Of a stretch of DNA of 64,000 nt, positions 31,829 through 40,542 are shown piece after piece. Source of the DNA: Acidobacteriota bacterium (lineage in GTDB: Bacteria > Acidobacteriota > Terriglobia > Bryobacterales > Bryobacteraceae). The stretch is from positions 1-64,000 of the forward strand of contig JACPNQ010000043.1 in the NCBI GenBank assembly GCA_016185425.1. Reading direction: 5' to 3'. The translations under genes and the position numbers were made by a program. The notes beneath the pieces were generated by a model. It was not told the origin of the DNA. It worked only from the letters and a program-made list of their open reading frames with translations, and made no database searches. Every line of letters begins with the position of its first letter. The stretch's first letter is position 1.

Positions 31829-32881
31829 ATGCGCAGTGCTGAGTTAAAGCAATTGGCCCTGGAATGCGGCTTCGATCTGGCGGGAATCGCGAACGCCGCT
31901 CCCTTGGCAGAGGCTACCCACTATCTGGATTGGGTCAGCCGGGGACTGGCCGGAAAAATGGGCTATTTGGCGGACCACCGCGCGGACAAGCGCCGCGATC
32001 CACGTTCGCTTCTTGCATCGGCGCGCAGCGTGCTGGTGGTCGGCCAACTCTACAATGCGCCCATGCCGTACTCCACTTGCTTCGACGACGCAACGCTCGG
32101 CTGGATCAGCCGTTATGCTTGGGGCGACGACTACCACGAGGTGATGCGCGCACGGCTCAAGCGTCTAGACACCCTCCTGCAAGGGCACACACCGTGCGAA
32201 ACCAAAATCTGTGTGGATACGGCGCCGCTGCTGGAACGTCCACTTGCGCAGGCCGCCGGGCTGGGTTGGATCGGCAAGAATACGTGCCTGATTAATCAGC
32301 AGCAAGGCTCCTGGTTCTTCCTGGGAGAAATGCTCACTTCGCTCGATCTCGATGCCGACGTCCCGCCGCCGGACCGCTGCGGAACCTGCACACGTTGTAT
32401 CAACGCTTGTCCCACGGAGGCCATCGTTCGCACCGGCCACAACTCGCCGGAATGGGAGCTCGACGCGCGCCTCTGTATCTCGTACCTGAATATTGAGCTC
32501 AAGGGCGAGATTCCCGCCTCGCAGCGATCCGGTATGGGAAGGCATGTCTTTGGCTGCGATATCTGTCAGGATGTCTGCCCGTGGAATCGGCGCGCCGCCG
32601 TAAGTACGGATGCGCCGTGGCAGCCGCGCCAGATCGCCCCGCCGCTCGCCGAACTTGCCATCCTGACAGCCGCGGAGTTCGGCAGTTTGTTCGGCGGCAG
32701 CCCCATCTCCCGGACGAAGTATCAGGGATTCCTGCGCAACGTCGCAATTGCGATGGGCAATACCGCCGACCCGGTCTTCCGTGTTCCACTCGAACGGCTC
32801 GCGCAGAGTGACGACGCGGTTATTGCGGAACACGCCCGCTGGGCGCTCGGACAATTAAAATCGAGTGTGGAATGCGCCTGA
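31829..32881 (+). CDS. queG: epoxyqueuosine reductase
   Basis: 350 residues from ATG 31829; the longer upstream frame is antisense to the esterase gene. Cobalamin-dependent QueG catalyses the last step of queuosine synthesis in tRNA. Seen: RYAWGDDYHEVM, KICVDTAPLLERPLAQAAGLGWIGKNTCLI, two [4Fe-4S] motifs CGTCTRCINACP and CDICQDVCPWN, and a C-terminal HEAT-like end. Overlaps the following TPR gene by ten bases. High certainty. Confidence 0.95.
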   Translation: MRSAELKQLALECGFDLAGIANAAPLAEATHYLDWVSRGLAGKMGYLADHRADKRRDPRSLLASARSVLVVGQLYNAPMPYSTCFDDATLGWISRYAWGDDYHEVMRARLKRLDTLLQGHTPCETKICVDTAPLLERPLAQAAGLGWIGKNTCLINQQQGSWFFLGEMLTSLDLDADVPPPDRCGTCTRCINACPTEAIVRTGHNSPEWELDARLCISYLNIELKGEIPASQRSGMGRHVFGCDICQDVCPWNRRAAVSTDAPWQPRQIAPPLAELAILTAAEFGSLFGGSPISRTKYQGFLRNVAIAMGNTADPVFRVPLERLAQSDDAVIAEHARWALGQLKSSVECA

Positions 32882-34035
32882 TACTACTGGCTGCCGCCCT
32901 CTGCCGGCTTCAAGCCGGGCCGTCGGCGATCAGCAAGGGTTTTGACCATTTCTACAACCTGGAATACGAACAGGCGATCGCCGAATTCCACAAGGAGATC
33001 CGCCAGGCGCCATCCGACCCTTTCTCATACACACACCTCGCGCAGGCGCTGCTCTATCGCGAGATGTTCAATGCCGGCGCCCTCGAAAGTGAACTTGTCA
33101 GCGGGAACAACTTCTTCCTCGCCAAGGCCAAGATCATACCGCCCGAAGCCGAGCAGAGGCGTTTTGATGACGCCATCAACAAGGCTATTGCGCTCAGCGA
33201 AGCACGGCTAAAAGCCGAGCCCCGCGATACGGAGGCCCTTTATGCCCTTGGCGTCGCCCACGGCCTGCGGGCCAACTATAACTTTCTGATCCGCAAGTTA
33301 TGGCGTGACTCCCTCAAAGAATTCACGCTGTCGCGGAAGCTGCATCAGCAGGCGCTGCAGATCAAACCGGATTTCATCGACGCCCAGATGGTGGGTGGCG
33401 TGCATGACTATATCGTCGGCTCGCTGCCGTTCGCGTGGAAGATGTTGGGATTCCTGATCGGTTTTCGAGGGGATAGAGACGGTGGCCTGCGCACGGTCGA
33501 GCGTGTCGCGGCCGAGGGGCAGAGAAGCCGTGTCGAGGCTATGATCCTTCTCGCCGTCGCCTATCGCCGCGAACGCCACGCGGAGAAGGCGGTCCCGCTA
33601 TTGACTAAGTTGATCGATATGTTCCCGCGGCACTATCTATACCGTCTGGAGATGGTGCAGATGTATGCCGATCAGGGTAAGAAGGCCGAAGCTCTGGCCG
33701 TTCTGAAGACGATGGAAGATTTGAAATCGTCCGGCGCGCAGGGCTACCGGAATTTGCCCGACGGAAAGATTTACTACTCCCGGGGCAACCTTCTCTTCTG
33801 GTACCGCGACTACGCCGCCGCGGTTCCCGATCTGCAGCGAGTCATCAACGGCGGCTCCGAAGCGGGATTGAACACGCTCATGAACGCGTGGCTGCGTCTG
33901 GGGCAGTGTCAGGACATGCTCGGGAAACGTGCCGAGGCGCTCCGGGCCTACCGGCAGGCGATTGAGGAAACACCGGATAGCGACGCCGCAAGAGAAGCCC
34001 GCCGCTATTTGGGCAGCCCTTATCGCCGCAATTAG
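32872..34035 (+). CDS. secreted TPR-repeat protein
   Basis: 387 residues. Short signal-like start (MRLILLAAALCRLQAGPSA), then about seven tetratricopeptide repeats (NLEYEQAIAEFHKEIRQAPSDPFSYTHLAQALL; ALYALGVAHGLRANYNF; AEKAVPLLTKLIDMFPRHYLYRLEMVQMYADQGK; AWLRLGQCQDMLGKRAEALRAYRQAIEETPDS). Protein-interaction scaffold of unknown partner. Its stop overlaps the convergent membrane-protein gene by four bases. Confidence 0.8.
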   Translation: MRLILLAAALCRLQAGPSAISKGFDHFYNLEYEQAIAEFHKEIRQAPSDPFSYTHLAQALLYREMFNAGALESELVSGNNFFLAKAKIIPPEAEQRRFDDAINKAIALSEARLKAEPRDTEALYALGVAHGLRANYNFLIRKLWRDSLKEFTLSRKLHQQALQIKPDFIDAQMVGGVHDYIVGSLPFAWKMLGFLIGFRGDRDGGLRTVERVAAEGQRSRVEAMILLAVAYRRERHAEKAVPLLTKLIDMFPRHYLYRLEMVQMYADQGKKAEALAVLKTMEDLKSSGAQGYRNLPDGKIYYSRGNLLFWYRDYAAAVPDLQRVINGGSEAGLNTLMNAWLRLGQCQDMLGKRAEALRAYRQAIEETPDSDAAREARRYLGSPYRRN

Positions 34036-35303
34036 TTCTGACGGCGAATGCAGCCGTCGAATCGCAGCTCGCGCGGGCTGGCCTCTTCATGTGCTGAGAC
34101 AATCCACGCCTTTCCGCGTGTCGAAATCTCGAGTGCCCGCTGCGCGACCTCCGCCGCGTAGGGGAAGCAGGTGATCCGAACGGGACCTCGATGCGTGGCG
34201 ACCGCTTGTAACAATTCCTCCGTTGGCCTCGACCGTTCCACGTACTGCGGATACTTGTACAGCCACAGGTAGCCTAACTGGTAAAGCAGACATACCGCCA
34301 TTACGGCCGTTACGAGGTGCCGTGAAGGGGCCTGCTCTTTCCAGAATACGAATGCCTTGGCAAGTATGAATGCGATGCCGGCCGAGGCGATATAGGTGTG
34401 CCGGCTTGGAACTGCATTCTGATAGGTAAGGAACGAATACGGCAGCAACGCGATGAACATCCACGTTGTCGCCATTGCGATCCACTGGAAGTGCGCAAGA
34501 CGGCGAGTGCGCAACAGAACGACGGTAGCCACCAGGCCCCAGACCCAGTAGAGCCTTCCAATACTTCGCGCAGCGGTGAAAAGGAATGGCGCGGTCAATG
34601 AGAATGTTCCGTCGTTGAAATGGAGGTGCTGATCCCTGGCGGAATGAGCGGCGGCGAAGTAGGCCGCGCCGAGAAGGAAGAAGGGAATCGCCGGCCGCAG
34701 CGAGCGCCTCTCCATCCACGCAAGTCCTGCGGCCATTGGTGCAAAGACCACCGCCGACTCCTTCGACAACAACGCGAACAGAAAACACCCCAAAGCCGCC
34801 GAATACCACCACGGCGTACCCCGATCCAAGTAGCGCAGCCAGCACAACAATCCGCCAATGACAAAGCCGAAGACCAGCAGTTCCGGCAGCGCCGCGTACC
34901 AGACCACCGCTTCCTGCGGACGCTGATAGGCCGCGAAAAAGCAGGCCGCCGGGAAAGAGACCCGCCACCCAATGCGATGCCAGGACCCGGCCAGCAGCAC
35001 CAGCAGTGTATTCAGGAAGTGCAGGACCAGGCTCGACAGATTCAGAGGAAAGGCATCCACGCCAAAGAACGCTTCGGTCCAATGCGTCAATAGAATCGAC
35101 GTGGCCCGGCACCGGTAAAGCGCGTCGTGCGCCAGGTTTCCCCATTGATCCCACGGCCCATACAGGCGGCCCAAATGAATCTGAATATAGTCATCGCTGA
35201 TTAGAGGTAATGGAAGAAACGGTCCGTAGGCCAGCAGGCACAGCGATCCAAGCACGGCGATGCGTAGTCCCAGAGGCCTCAAGGCTTCTCGTGAGAGTTC
35301 CAT
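34032..35303 (-). CDS. multi-pass membrane protein, GT-C glycosyltransferase-like
   Basis: 423 residues with about ten hydrophobic helices. The first extracytoplasmic loop after helix 1 has LPLISDDYIQIHLGRLYGP, like the acidic DD/DY motif of GT-C enzymes (ArnT/PMT group). A soluble alpha/beta C-terminal tail follows (about 360-423). Substrate and acceptor unknown; such genes are common near TPR proteins in Acidobacteria. Confidence 0.65.
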   Translation of the reverse strand: MELSREALRPLGLRIAVLGSLCLLAYGPFLPLPLISDDYIQIHLGRLYGPWDQWGNLAHDALYRCRATSILLTHWTEAFFGVDAFPLNLSSLVLHFLNTLLVLLAGSWHRIGWRVSFPAACFFAAYQRPQEAVVWYAALPELLVFGFVIGGLLCWLRYLDRGTPWWYSAALGCFLFALLSKESAVVFAPMAAGLAWMERRSLRPAIPFFLLGAAYFAAAHSARDQHLHFNDGTFSLTAPFLFTAARSIGRLYWVWGLVATVVLLRTRRLAHFQWIAMATTWMFIALLPYSFLTYQNAVPSRHTYIASAGIAFILAKAFVFWKEQAPSRHLVTAVMAVCLLYQLGYLWLYKYPQYVERSRPTEELLQAVATHRGPVRITCFPYAAEVAQRALEISTRGKAWIVSAHEEASPRELRFDGCIRRQN

Positions 35304-35425
35304 TTAGTCACCCAATGGCACGATCCGCCCGCCACCCCTGGCCGGCGCACCCATGCCCTTCGTTACGTTGATGACCCACATCATACACGACAACGGTGCA
35401 CTCCGCTTGCGGTATTTTAGGTCTA

Positions 35426-36334
35426 ATGCGCCTCCTCATCCGGGTGTTCGTGCTGGCAGCCGTCCCCGCTGTTTGGGCACAGCCGCCGGCGCCAGAAGTG
35501 TTCTCTCCGCTCGGCAAAGCCTATTCGGCGAAACCGGACGACGAACACACCGTGGAGAAGGCTGACAGCGCACTCGCGAAAGGCCCAGCCTCCGCGGCTC
35601 TTCTGCTCGACGCGGCCCGTGCTCGCGATGCGCTGCTTCGCTTCAGCGAATCGATTCCTCTTTATACGCGCGGCATCGATGACTACCCGGCCGACGTCCG
35701 TTTTCCCCGTTATCGCGGACACCGTTTCATCTCTACGCGCAAGTTCGATTTCGCGGTCGTCGACCTGAAGAAGGCTGCCGAAATGGCTCCTGCCAGTTTC
35801 GATGTCAGCTACCACCTCGCGCTGGCTTACTATCTCCGTGGCGATTACAACCACGCCGCTCGCGAATATCAGCGCTGTCTTGTGATGGCTTCCCAGCCCA
35901 AGCCGTCCTTCATGAAAGGGCTTCCAGCGGACTGGCGTCCCTGTTACGCGCTGGACGACGACTCCCGCGCCGCCATCGTCGAATGGGCTTGGCGCGCTCT
36001 TCGCCGAGCCGGTAAGCCGGAGGAAGCGGCGAAGCTCCTTGCTTCAATTACAGAAGAACTCGACGTCAAGGAGAATAAATCGTACTATCGCACCCTGCTT
36101 CTCTACAAGGGCCTGCGGACGGAGGTGCAGACCATGGCGCCTCCACTTGACGGCAACGCCTTTCCGACCATCGGATACGGCGTGGGTCTCTGGCATTGGC
36201 TTGATGGCCGCAAGGAGCAGGCTTGCGCTGTCTGGAATCGCGTGGTGACTGCCGATAACTGGGCCGCGTTCGGGCTCATTGCCGCCGAAGCCGAAATCGC
36301 TCGAGGCGCCTGCAGAGGCGCAAAAAAACATTAA
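35426..36334 (+). CDS. secreted TPR-repeat protein
   Basis: 302 residues; ATG 35426 begins a signal peptide (RLLIRVFVLAAVPAVWAQ). Tetratricopeptide repeats follow (LLDAARARDALLRFSESIPLYTRGIDDYPADVRFPRYRGHRFI; VSYHLALAYYLRGDYNHAAREYQRCLV; WRALRRAGKPEEAAKLLASI). Ends in a GLWHWLDGRKEQACAVWNRV repeat. Partner unknown. Overlaps the convergent HIT gene by four bases. Confidence 0.8.
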   Translation: MRLLIRVFVLAAVPAVWAQPPAPEVFSPLGKAYSAKPDDEHTVEKADSALAKGPASAALLLDAARARDALLRFSESIPLYTRGIDDYPADVRFPRYRGHRFISTRKFDFAVVDLKKAAEMAPASFDVSYHLALAYYLRGDYNHAAREYQRCLVMASQPKPSFMKGLPADWRPCYALDDDSRAAIVEWAWRALRRAGKPEEAAKLLASITEELDVKENKSYYRTLLLYKGLRTEVQTMAPPLDGNAFPTIGYGVGLWHWLDGRKEQACAVWNRVVTADNWAAFGLIAAEAEIARGACRGAKKH

Positions 36335-36813
36335 GCCGCGAACGCTTCGCGCATCCGTGCGTAAGTAAGAGCCAGGTCCTCGATGTGTACCCGCGTCTCG
36401 GCGATAACGCTCATGAAATTCGCGTCGCCCGGCCATCGCGGCAGCAAGTGCAGGTGAATGTGGCCGGCTACGCCCGCCCCCGCGCAGTCTCCTAGATTCA
36501 TGCCGATGTTGATTCCCGGCGGATTATAGAGCTGGCGCAGCACGCTCTCGGTGGCCCTCGCCAAATCCATCATCTCCGCCGCCGTTTCCGCATCCGCCGC
36601 CGTCAGCGAATCCACGTGCTGATACGGCACCACCATCACGTGTCCGTTCGTGTATGGATACAGGTTCAGGACGATGTAGTTATGCTTGGCGCGATGAACA
36701 ATCAGCGCTTCGGCGTCATCTTTTGCCGCCGCCTTGTCACAAAAAACGCAGCCGCCCGAAGGGGCGGCGCGCGTCACATATTGATAGCGCCAAGGACTCC
36801 AGATATGGTCCAT
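36331..36813 (-). CDS. HIT-family hydrolase/phosphorylase
   Basis: 160 residues. HIT motif HIHLHLLPR near residue 118, preceded by the CVFCDKAAAKDD Cys pair and LYPYTNGHVMVVPYQHV, the pattern of the FHIT/AP4A-phosphorylase-like branch common in actinobacteria and acidobacteria. Probable dinucleotide polyphosphate or AMP-ester hydrolysis in the cytoplasm. Confidence 0.9.
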   Translation of the reverse strand: MDHIWSPWRYQYVTRAAPSGGCVFCDKAAAKDDAEALIVHRAKHNYIVLNLYPYTNGHVMVVPYQHVDSLTAADAETAAEMMDLARATESVLRQLYNPPGINIGMNLGDCAGAGVAGHIHLHLLPRWPGDANFMSVIAETRVHIEDLALTYARMREAFAA

Positions 36814-36832
36814 AATCCTTCAGCGGACCGGC

Positions 36833-37150
36833 TTACTCGTCGTCACCGTCCTCGTCGTGGCCCCCGGTGTCTTCGCCGCCGTTTACCAGGTCCTTCAGCT
36901 CTTTGCTCGGTTTGAAGTAGGGAATACGCTTCGCAGGCACTTCCACGCGCGTTCCCGTTTTCGGATTTCTGCCCACGCGGGGTTGCCGCTGCCTGGTCCG
37001 GAAGCTGCCGAAACCGCGGATCTCGATTTTATCTCCGTCGCGCAAACTGCGGACAACGCTGTCAAAGATAGCCTCTACGATGACTTCCGAATCCTTTCGG
37101 GTCATTTCGGTGACTTTCGAGACCTCTTCGATAAGATCAGCCTTTGTCAT
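36833..37150 (-). CDS. HU/IHF-family DNA-binding protein
   Basis: 105 residues from ATG 37150, correctly spaced from GGAGAGG; a start two codons earlier is too close. Sequence MTKADLIEEVSK, GDKIEIRGFGSFRTRQRQPRVGRNPKTG and VPAKRIPYFKPSKELKD is typical for IHF-beta/HU, with the DNA-inserting Pro in RNPKTG. The tail is Asp/Glu-rich. It follows rpsA, the same order as rpsA-ihfB in Proteobacteria. Bends DNA and acts as a nucleoid protein. Confidence 0.93.
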   Translation of the reverse strand: MTKADLIEEVSKVTEMTRKDSEVIVEAIFDSVVRSLRDGDKIEIRGFGSFRTRQRQPRVGRNPKTGTRVEVPAKRIPYFKPSKELKDLVNGGEDTGGHDEDGDDE

Positions 37151-37174
37151 GCCCATTCCTCTCCGTTCCGTTCC

Positions 37175-39067
37175 TTACTCGCCGGACTCCGGCTTCTGTG
37201 CCGGCTCGGCGTTCTCGGTTGCTTCGCCCTGATCGTGCTCCGGTGTAGCGGCTTCACTGCGGGCGGCATCTTCGGTCGCCGTAGTCACAGCCGCTGCCTG
37301 CTTCTGGTATTCCGCCATACGCTGACGCTCCTCGTCAACAATCGCGGCTTTATAACTTAACCCGATCTTCTTCTCCGACGCATTCAGGCGAATAATCTTG
37401 AAGCTGTGATCCTCGCCGACGGGCAGTGCCGGCTTGTCCTTGCCAGCCCCGCCGATAATCTCCGATGAGTGGCACAGCGCCTCCACGCCCGGCGCAACCT
37501 CAACAAACACGCCGAAAGTAGCCGAGCGGCAAACGCGCCCGCGCACCAGGTCGCCCACCGTATGTGTGGCGAAGAACGACTCCCACTGGTCCGGCTGCAA
37601 CTGTTTCACGCCGAGCGATAGCCGTCGCGTCGGCGCATCGATATTCAGGATGACGGCTTGTACGACTTGTCCTTTTTTCAGAACTTCGGAAGGATGCTTG
37701 ATGTGCTTGGTCCAGGAAAGGTCGGAGACATGCACCAGGCCGTCAATGCCTTCCTCAATCTCAATGAACGCCCCAAATTCCGACAGCTTGCGGACACGGC
37801 CCTCGACCACGCTGCCAACGGAATAGCGTGATTCCACCGTCGTCCATGGATCATCTTCCAACTGCTTGATTCCAAGCGACACCCGCCGGTCGCGCGGTTT
37901 GATGTCGAGAATCACGCTCTCCACAGTGTCCCCAACTTTAACAACCTTCGATGGATGTTTCATCCTTCGCGACCAAGTCATTTCGGAGATATGAATCAGA
38001 CCCTCAACGCCCGCTTCCAACTCGACAAACGATCCGTAATCGGTGATGGAAACCACACGGCCAATCACACGCGCGCCAATTTGGTAGCGGTCGTGCACGG
38101 ACTCCCACGGGTCCGGCGCCATCTGCTTCAAGCCAAGCGAAATCCGTTCTTTGTCCTTATCGAACTTCAGGACTTTCAGCGACAACTCCTGCCCGACCTG
38201 TACGAGTTCCGACGGATGAGTCACCCGTCCGTAGCTCATATCGCTAACGTGCAGTAGACCATCGATCCCGCCCAGATCGATAAACGCGCCGTAGTCGGTC
38301 AGGTTCTTCACCAGCCCTTGGACAACCACGCCCTCGGCCACTGATTCCAACAGCGCTGTCTTCCGGTCGGTCACTTCCGTTTCGAGTGCCGCCTTCCGGC
38401 TCACCACAACATTGCCGCGCCGCCGGTTCAACTTCAAAATGCGAACTGGAATGTGCTGGCCAACCAGCGAATCCAGGTTGTAGACGGGCCGGACATCCAC
38501 CTGCGACCCTGGCATGAAGGCTTCCACGCCGACATCGACCATCAACCCGCCCTTCGTCCGCCCGGTGATATGTCCACTCACCAGCAGGTTGTCGCGAAAC
38601 GCTTGCTCCAGCGTGTCCCAGGACTTTGTGTTTTGGGCTTTACGGTGCGACAGGGGAACGTAGCCCTCGGGCGTCAGCGTGCCGCCCTTTTCCACCATTA
38701 CTTCAATGGTGTCGCCGGCATTCACCGCCGGTTTGCCCTCCGCCACTGGGAATTGAGTGATCGGCACCACTCCTTCGGACTTGTAACCGAAATCGACAAT
38801 CACTTCGGTTGGCGTAACTTTGAGAACATGGCCCTGCAATACCTCGCCTTCAGCCGGTGGTGCGAAGTGGCTGTAATCGTCGAGCATCGCCTCCGACATC
38901 ATCTCTTCGGTGAAGTACTCTTCCTGGGGCGCGTCCGTCTCGCCGGGCACCGGTGGCCCGGGAATGCCGGGTCGTCCATGCTCGCCGCCCGCACTGTGCC
39001 CGCCTGGTCGGGCCGGGGAGGCGGGAACTGCATCGTCCGGGGTCGGATATTCGGGATTATTTCCCAT
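37175..39067 (-). CDS. rpsA: 30S ribosomal protein S1
   Basis: 630 residues from ATG 39067 (GGAG upstream). A Pro/Gly-rich acidic N-terminal extension of about 60 residues is followed by six S1 RNA-binding domains, with clear copies at GAFIDLGGIDGLLHVSDMSY, GSFVELEAGVEGLIHISEM and GAFIEIEEGIDGLVHVSDLSW. A Glu/Ala-rich tail ends the protein. Binds mRNA during translation initiation. Forms an operon with the HU/IHF gene 24 bases downstream. Confidence 0.95.
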   Translation of the reverse strand: MGNNPEYPTPDDAVPASPARPGGHSAGGEHGRPGIPGPPVPGETDAPQEEYFTEEMMSEAMLDDYSHFAPPAEGEVLQGHVLKVTPTEVIVDFGYKSEGVVPITQFPVAEGKPAVNAGDTIEVMVEKGGTLTPEGYVPLSHRKAQNTKSWDTLEQAFRDNLLVSGHITGRTKGGLMVDVGVEAFMPGSQVDVRPVYNLDSLVGQHIPVRILKLNRRRGNVVVSRKAALETEVTDRKTALLESVAEGVVVQGLVKNLTDYGAFIDLGGIDGLLHVSDMSYGRVTHPSELVQVGQELSLKVLKFDKDKERISLGLKQMAPDPWESVHDRYQIGARVIGRVVSITDYGSFVELEAGVEGLIHISEMTWSRRMKHPSKVVKVGDTVESVILDIKPRDRRVSLGIKQLEDDPWTTVESRYSVGSVVEGRVRKLSEFGAFIEIEEGIDGLVHVSDLSWTKHIKHPSEVLKKGQVVQAVILNIDAPTRRLSLGVKQLQPDQWESFFATHTVGDLVRGRVCRSATFGVFVEVAPGVEALCHSSEIIGGAGKDKPALPVGEDHSFKIIRLNASEKKIGLSYKAAIVDEERQRMAEYQKQAAAVTTATEDAARSEAATPEHDQGEATENAEPAQKPESGE

Positions 39068-39316
39068 TGCCTGTTCTCCGTGCACGGCATAGGGATCGTA
39101 TTCAATCCCGTGGAACGCTAGACCCCGCTGCCGGCCGCAAAAAAAGTCGCCCCAGCGCAAGAAGGAGGAGCGCAAAGTTACTTGGAAAATATAGCGGATT
39201 CAATGAGATATGTCAACGGCTCCCCATTTTGAAGCCCCAGTGGAACCCCGTACTTGGACACCGAATGGGCTAAACCTATTGCCCGATGCGACCGATACAG
39301 TAGGAAGGAGCCTCCG

Positions 39317-40510
39317 GTGCCGGAATCCTCAACCGCTATCCCGTCCATCGCCAATCCTAGCCCACGAACGTTTCCGCCGGACTCGATGCGGGAACTCCAA
39401 CGCGTCCATGCCAAAATGCTCGCGGCGCTCAATCACGAAATCCGCACCCCCCTCACTGGCATTCTCGGTATGTCGGACCTGCTTCTGGAGTCCAGTTTGA
39501 GCCAGGAGCAGCGCGAATATGTCCAGTCGACGCGCCTCTGCGCCGAAAGTCTCCTCGAATCGCTCTCCAACGCCCTTGAGTACGCCTCGGTGATGGCCGG
39601 ACAGCTACAGCTCTCCGAATCGCCGTTCCATCTCCACGAAGTCATCCGCGCCTCTGTCGCCTCCATGCAGGCGCGCGCCGAGGGACGCGGCATACTCATC
39701 CAACTCATTTCGGAATCCTCGGAACCAAATTCTCCCGAAGTCGTCATCGGCGACGCCGTGCGCCTTCGCCAGGTCGTCGGCATTCTCCTTTCTCACGCCA
39801 TCACCTCCTGTATTCAGGACGAGATTACGGTTGCTGTCACCTCCTTCTGCATGGAGCCGGAACGCCGGCTGATCCTCACTGTCAGTGTTAACGACAATGG
39901 ACCGGATCTTCCCGCGGCTCGACTCTCGCAACTCTTCGCGCCGCCCGAGACCGACGGCTACACGCACGCCCGGCTGGAGCTTGGCCTTCCCCTTGCTTTC
40001 CAATTGGTCCGCGCCATGGGTGGTCACATGGAGGCCGAGGTCGTTCGCGGCGCCGGCACCCTGCTTACCGTTACGCTACCGCTGCGGGTTCCCGAATTCA
40101 CGGCCGATGCGGCCAGCCGGCCGAGCGGCGGCCCGCTGCTCCGGCCCCAGATTCTCCTGGTTGAAGACAATGATGTCGCTCAACGCTTCATGCGTACCGT
40201 TCTCGAGCGAAAAGGCTACGATGTTTCGGTCGCTTCGAGCGGGTCCGAAGCCATCAATGCCGTGAAAACCACGCCCTTCGATCTTATCCTCATGGACGTC
40301 CAAATGCCCGAAATGGATGGGCTTGAATGCGCACGCCGTATCCGCAATCTTCGCAGCGGCGCCGGTGTCCCCATCGTCGCTTGTACCGCCAACACCGCCT
40401 TCGAGGTGCGCAATTCCTGCATCGACGCCGGCATGGACGACTTCCTCTCGAAACCCGTTCATACGGCCGATCTCGTGGAAGTCGTCAACCGATACGTCTC
40501 CGCCCGGTAG
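39317..40510 (+). CDS. hybrid histidine kinase with degenerate ATPase domain
   Basis: 397 residues from GTG 39317, six bases after AGGAAGGAG. No transmembrane or sensor domain. HisKA helix is intact (LAALNHEIRTPLTGILGMSDLLLESSLSQEQREYVQS). The ATPase motifs are altered: N-box LLSHAITSC has His for the Mg-binding Asn, the D-box reads NDNGPDLPAA instead of DTGIGI, and the G-box reads LELGLPLAF instead of GTGLGL. The C-terminal receiver is complete (VEDNDVAQRF, Asp in LMDVQMPEMDG, SKPVH). It may act as a phosphotransfer or allosteric protein rather than a kinase. Confidence 0.85.
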   Translation: MPESSTAIPSIANPSPRTFPPDSMRELQRVHAKMLAALNHEIRTPLTGILGMSDLLLESSLSQEQREYVQSTRLCAESLLESLSNALEYASVMAGQLQLSESPFHLHEVIRASVASMQARAEGRGILIQLISESSEPNSPEVVIGDAVRLRQVVGILLSHAITSCIQDEITVAVTSFCMEPERRLILTVSVNDNGPDLPAARLSQLFAPPETDGYTHARLELGLPLAFQLVRAMGGHMEAEVVRGAGTLLTVTLPLRVPEFTADAASRPSGGPLLRPQILLVEDNDVAQRFMRTVLERKGYDVSVASSGSEAINAVKTTPFDLILMDVQMPEMDGLECARRIRNLRSGAGVPIVACTANTAFEVRNSCIDAGMDDFLSKPVHTADLVEVVNRYVSAR

Positions 40511-40542
40511 TTCCGGGTCCCCATGCGATAATTAGAAGGTCA

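Noticed and set aside
40327..40542. N-terminal extension of MetH by 72 codons
   Set aside because: The extension overlaps the preceding kinase gene in another frame and is Arg-rich; MetH homology starts at 40543.
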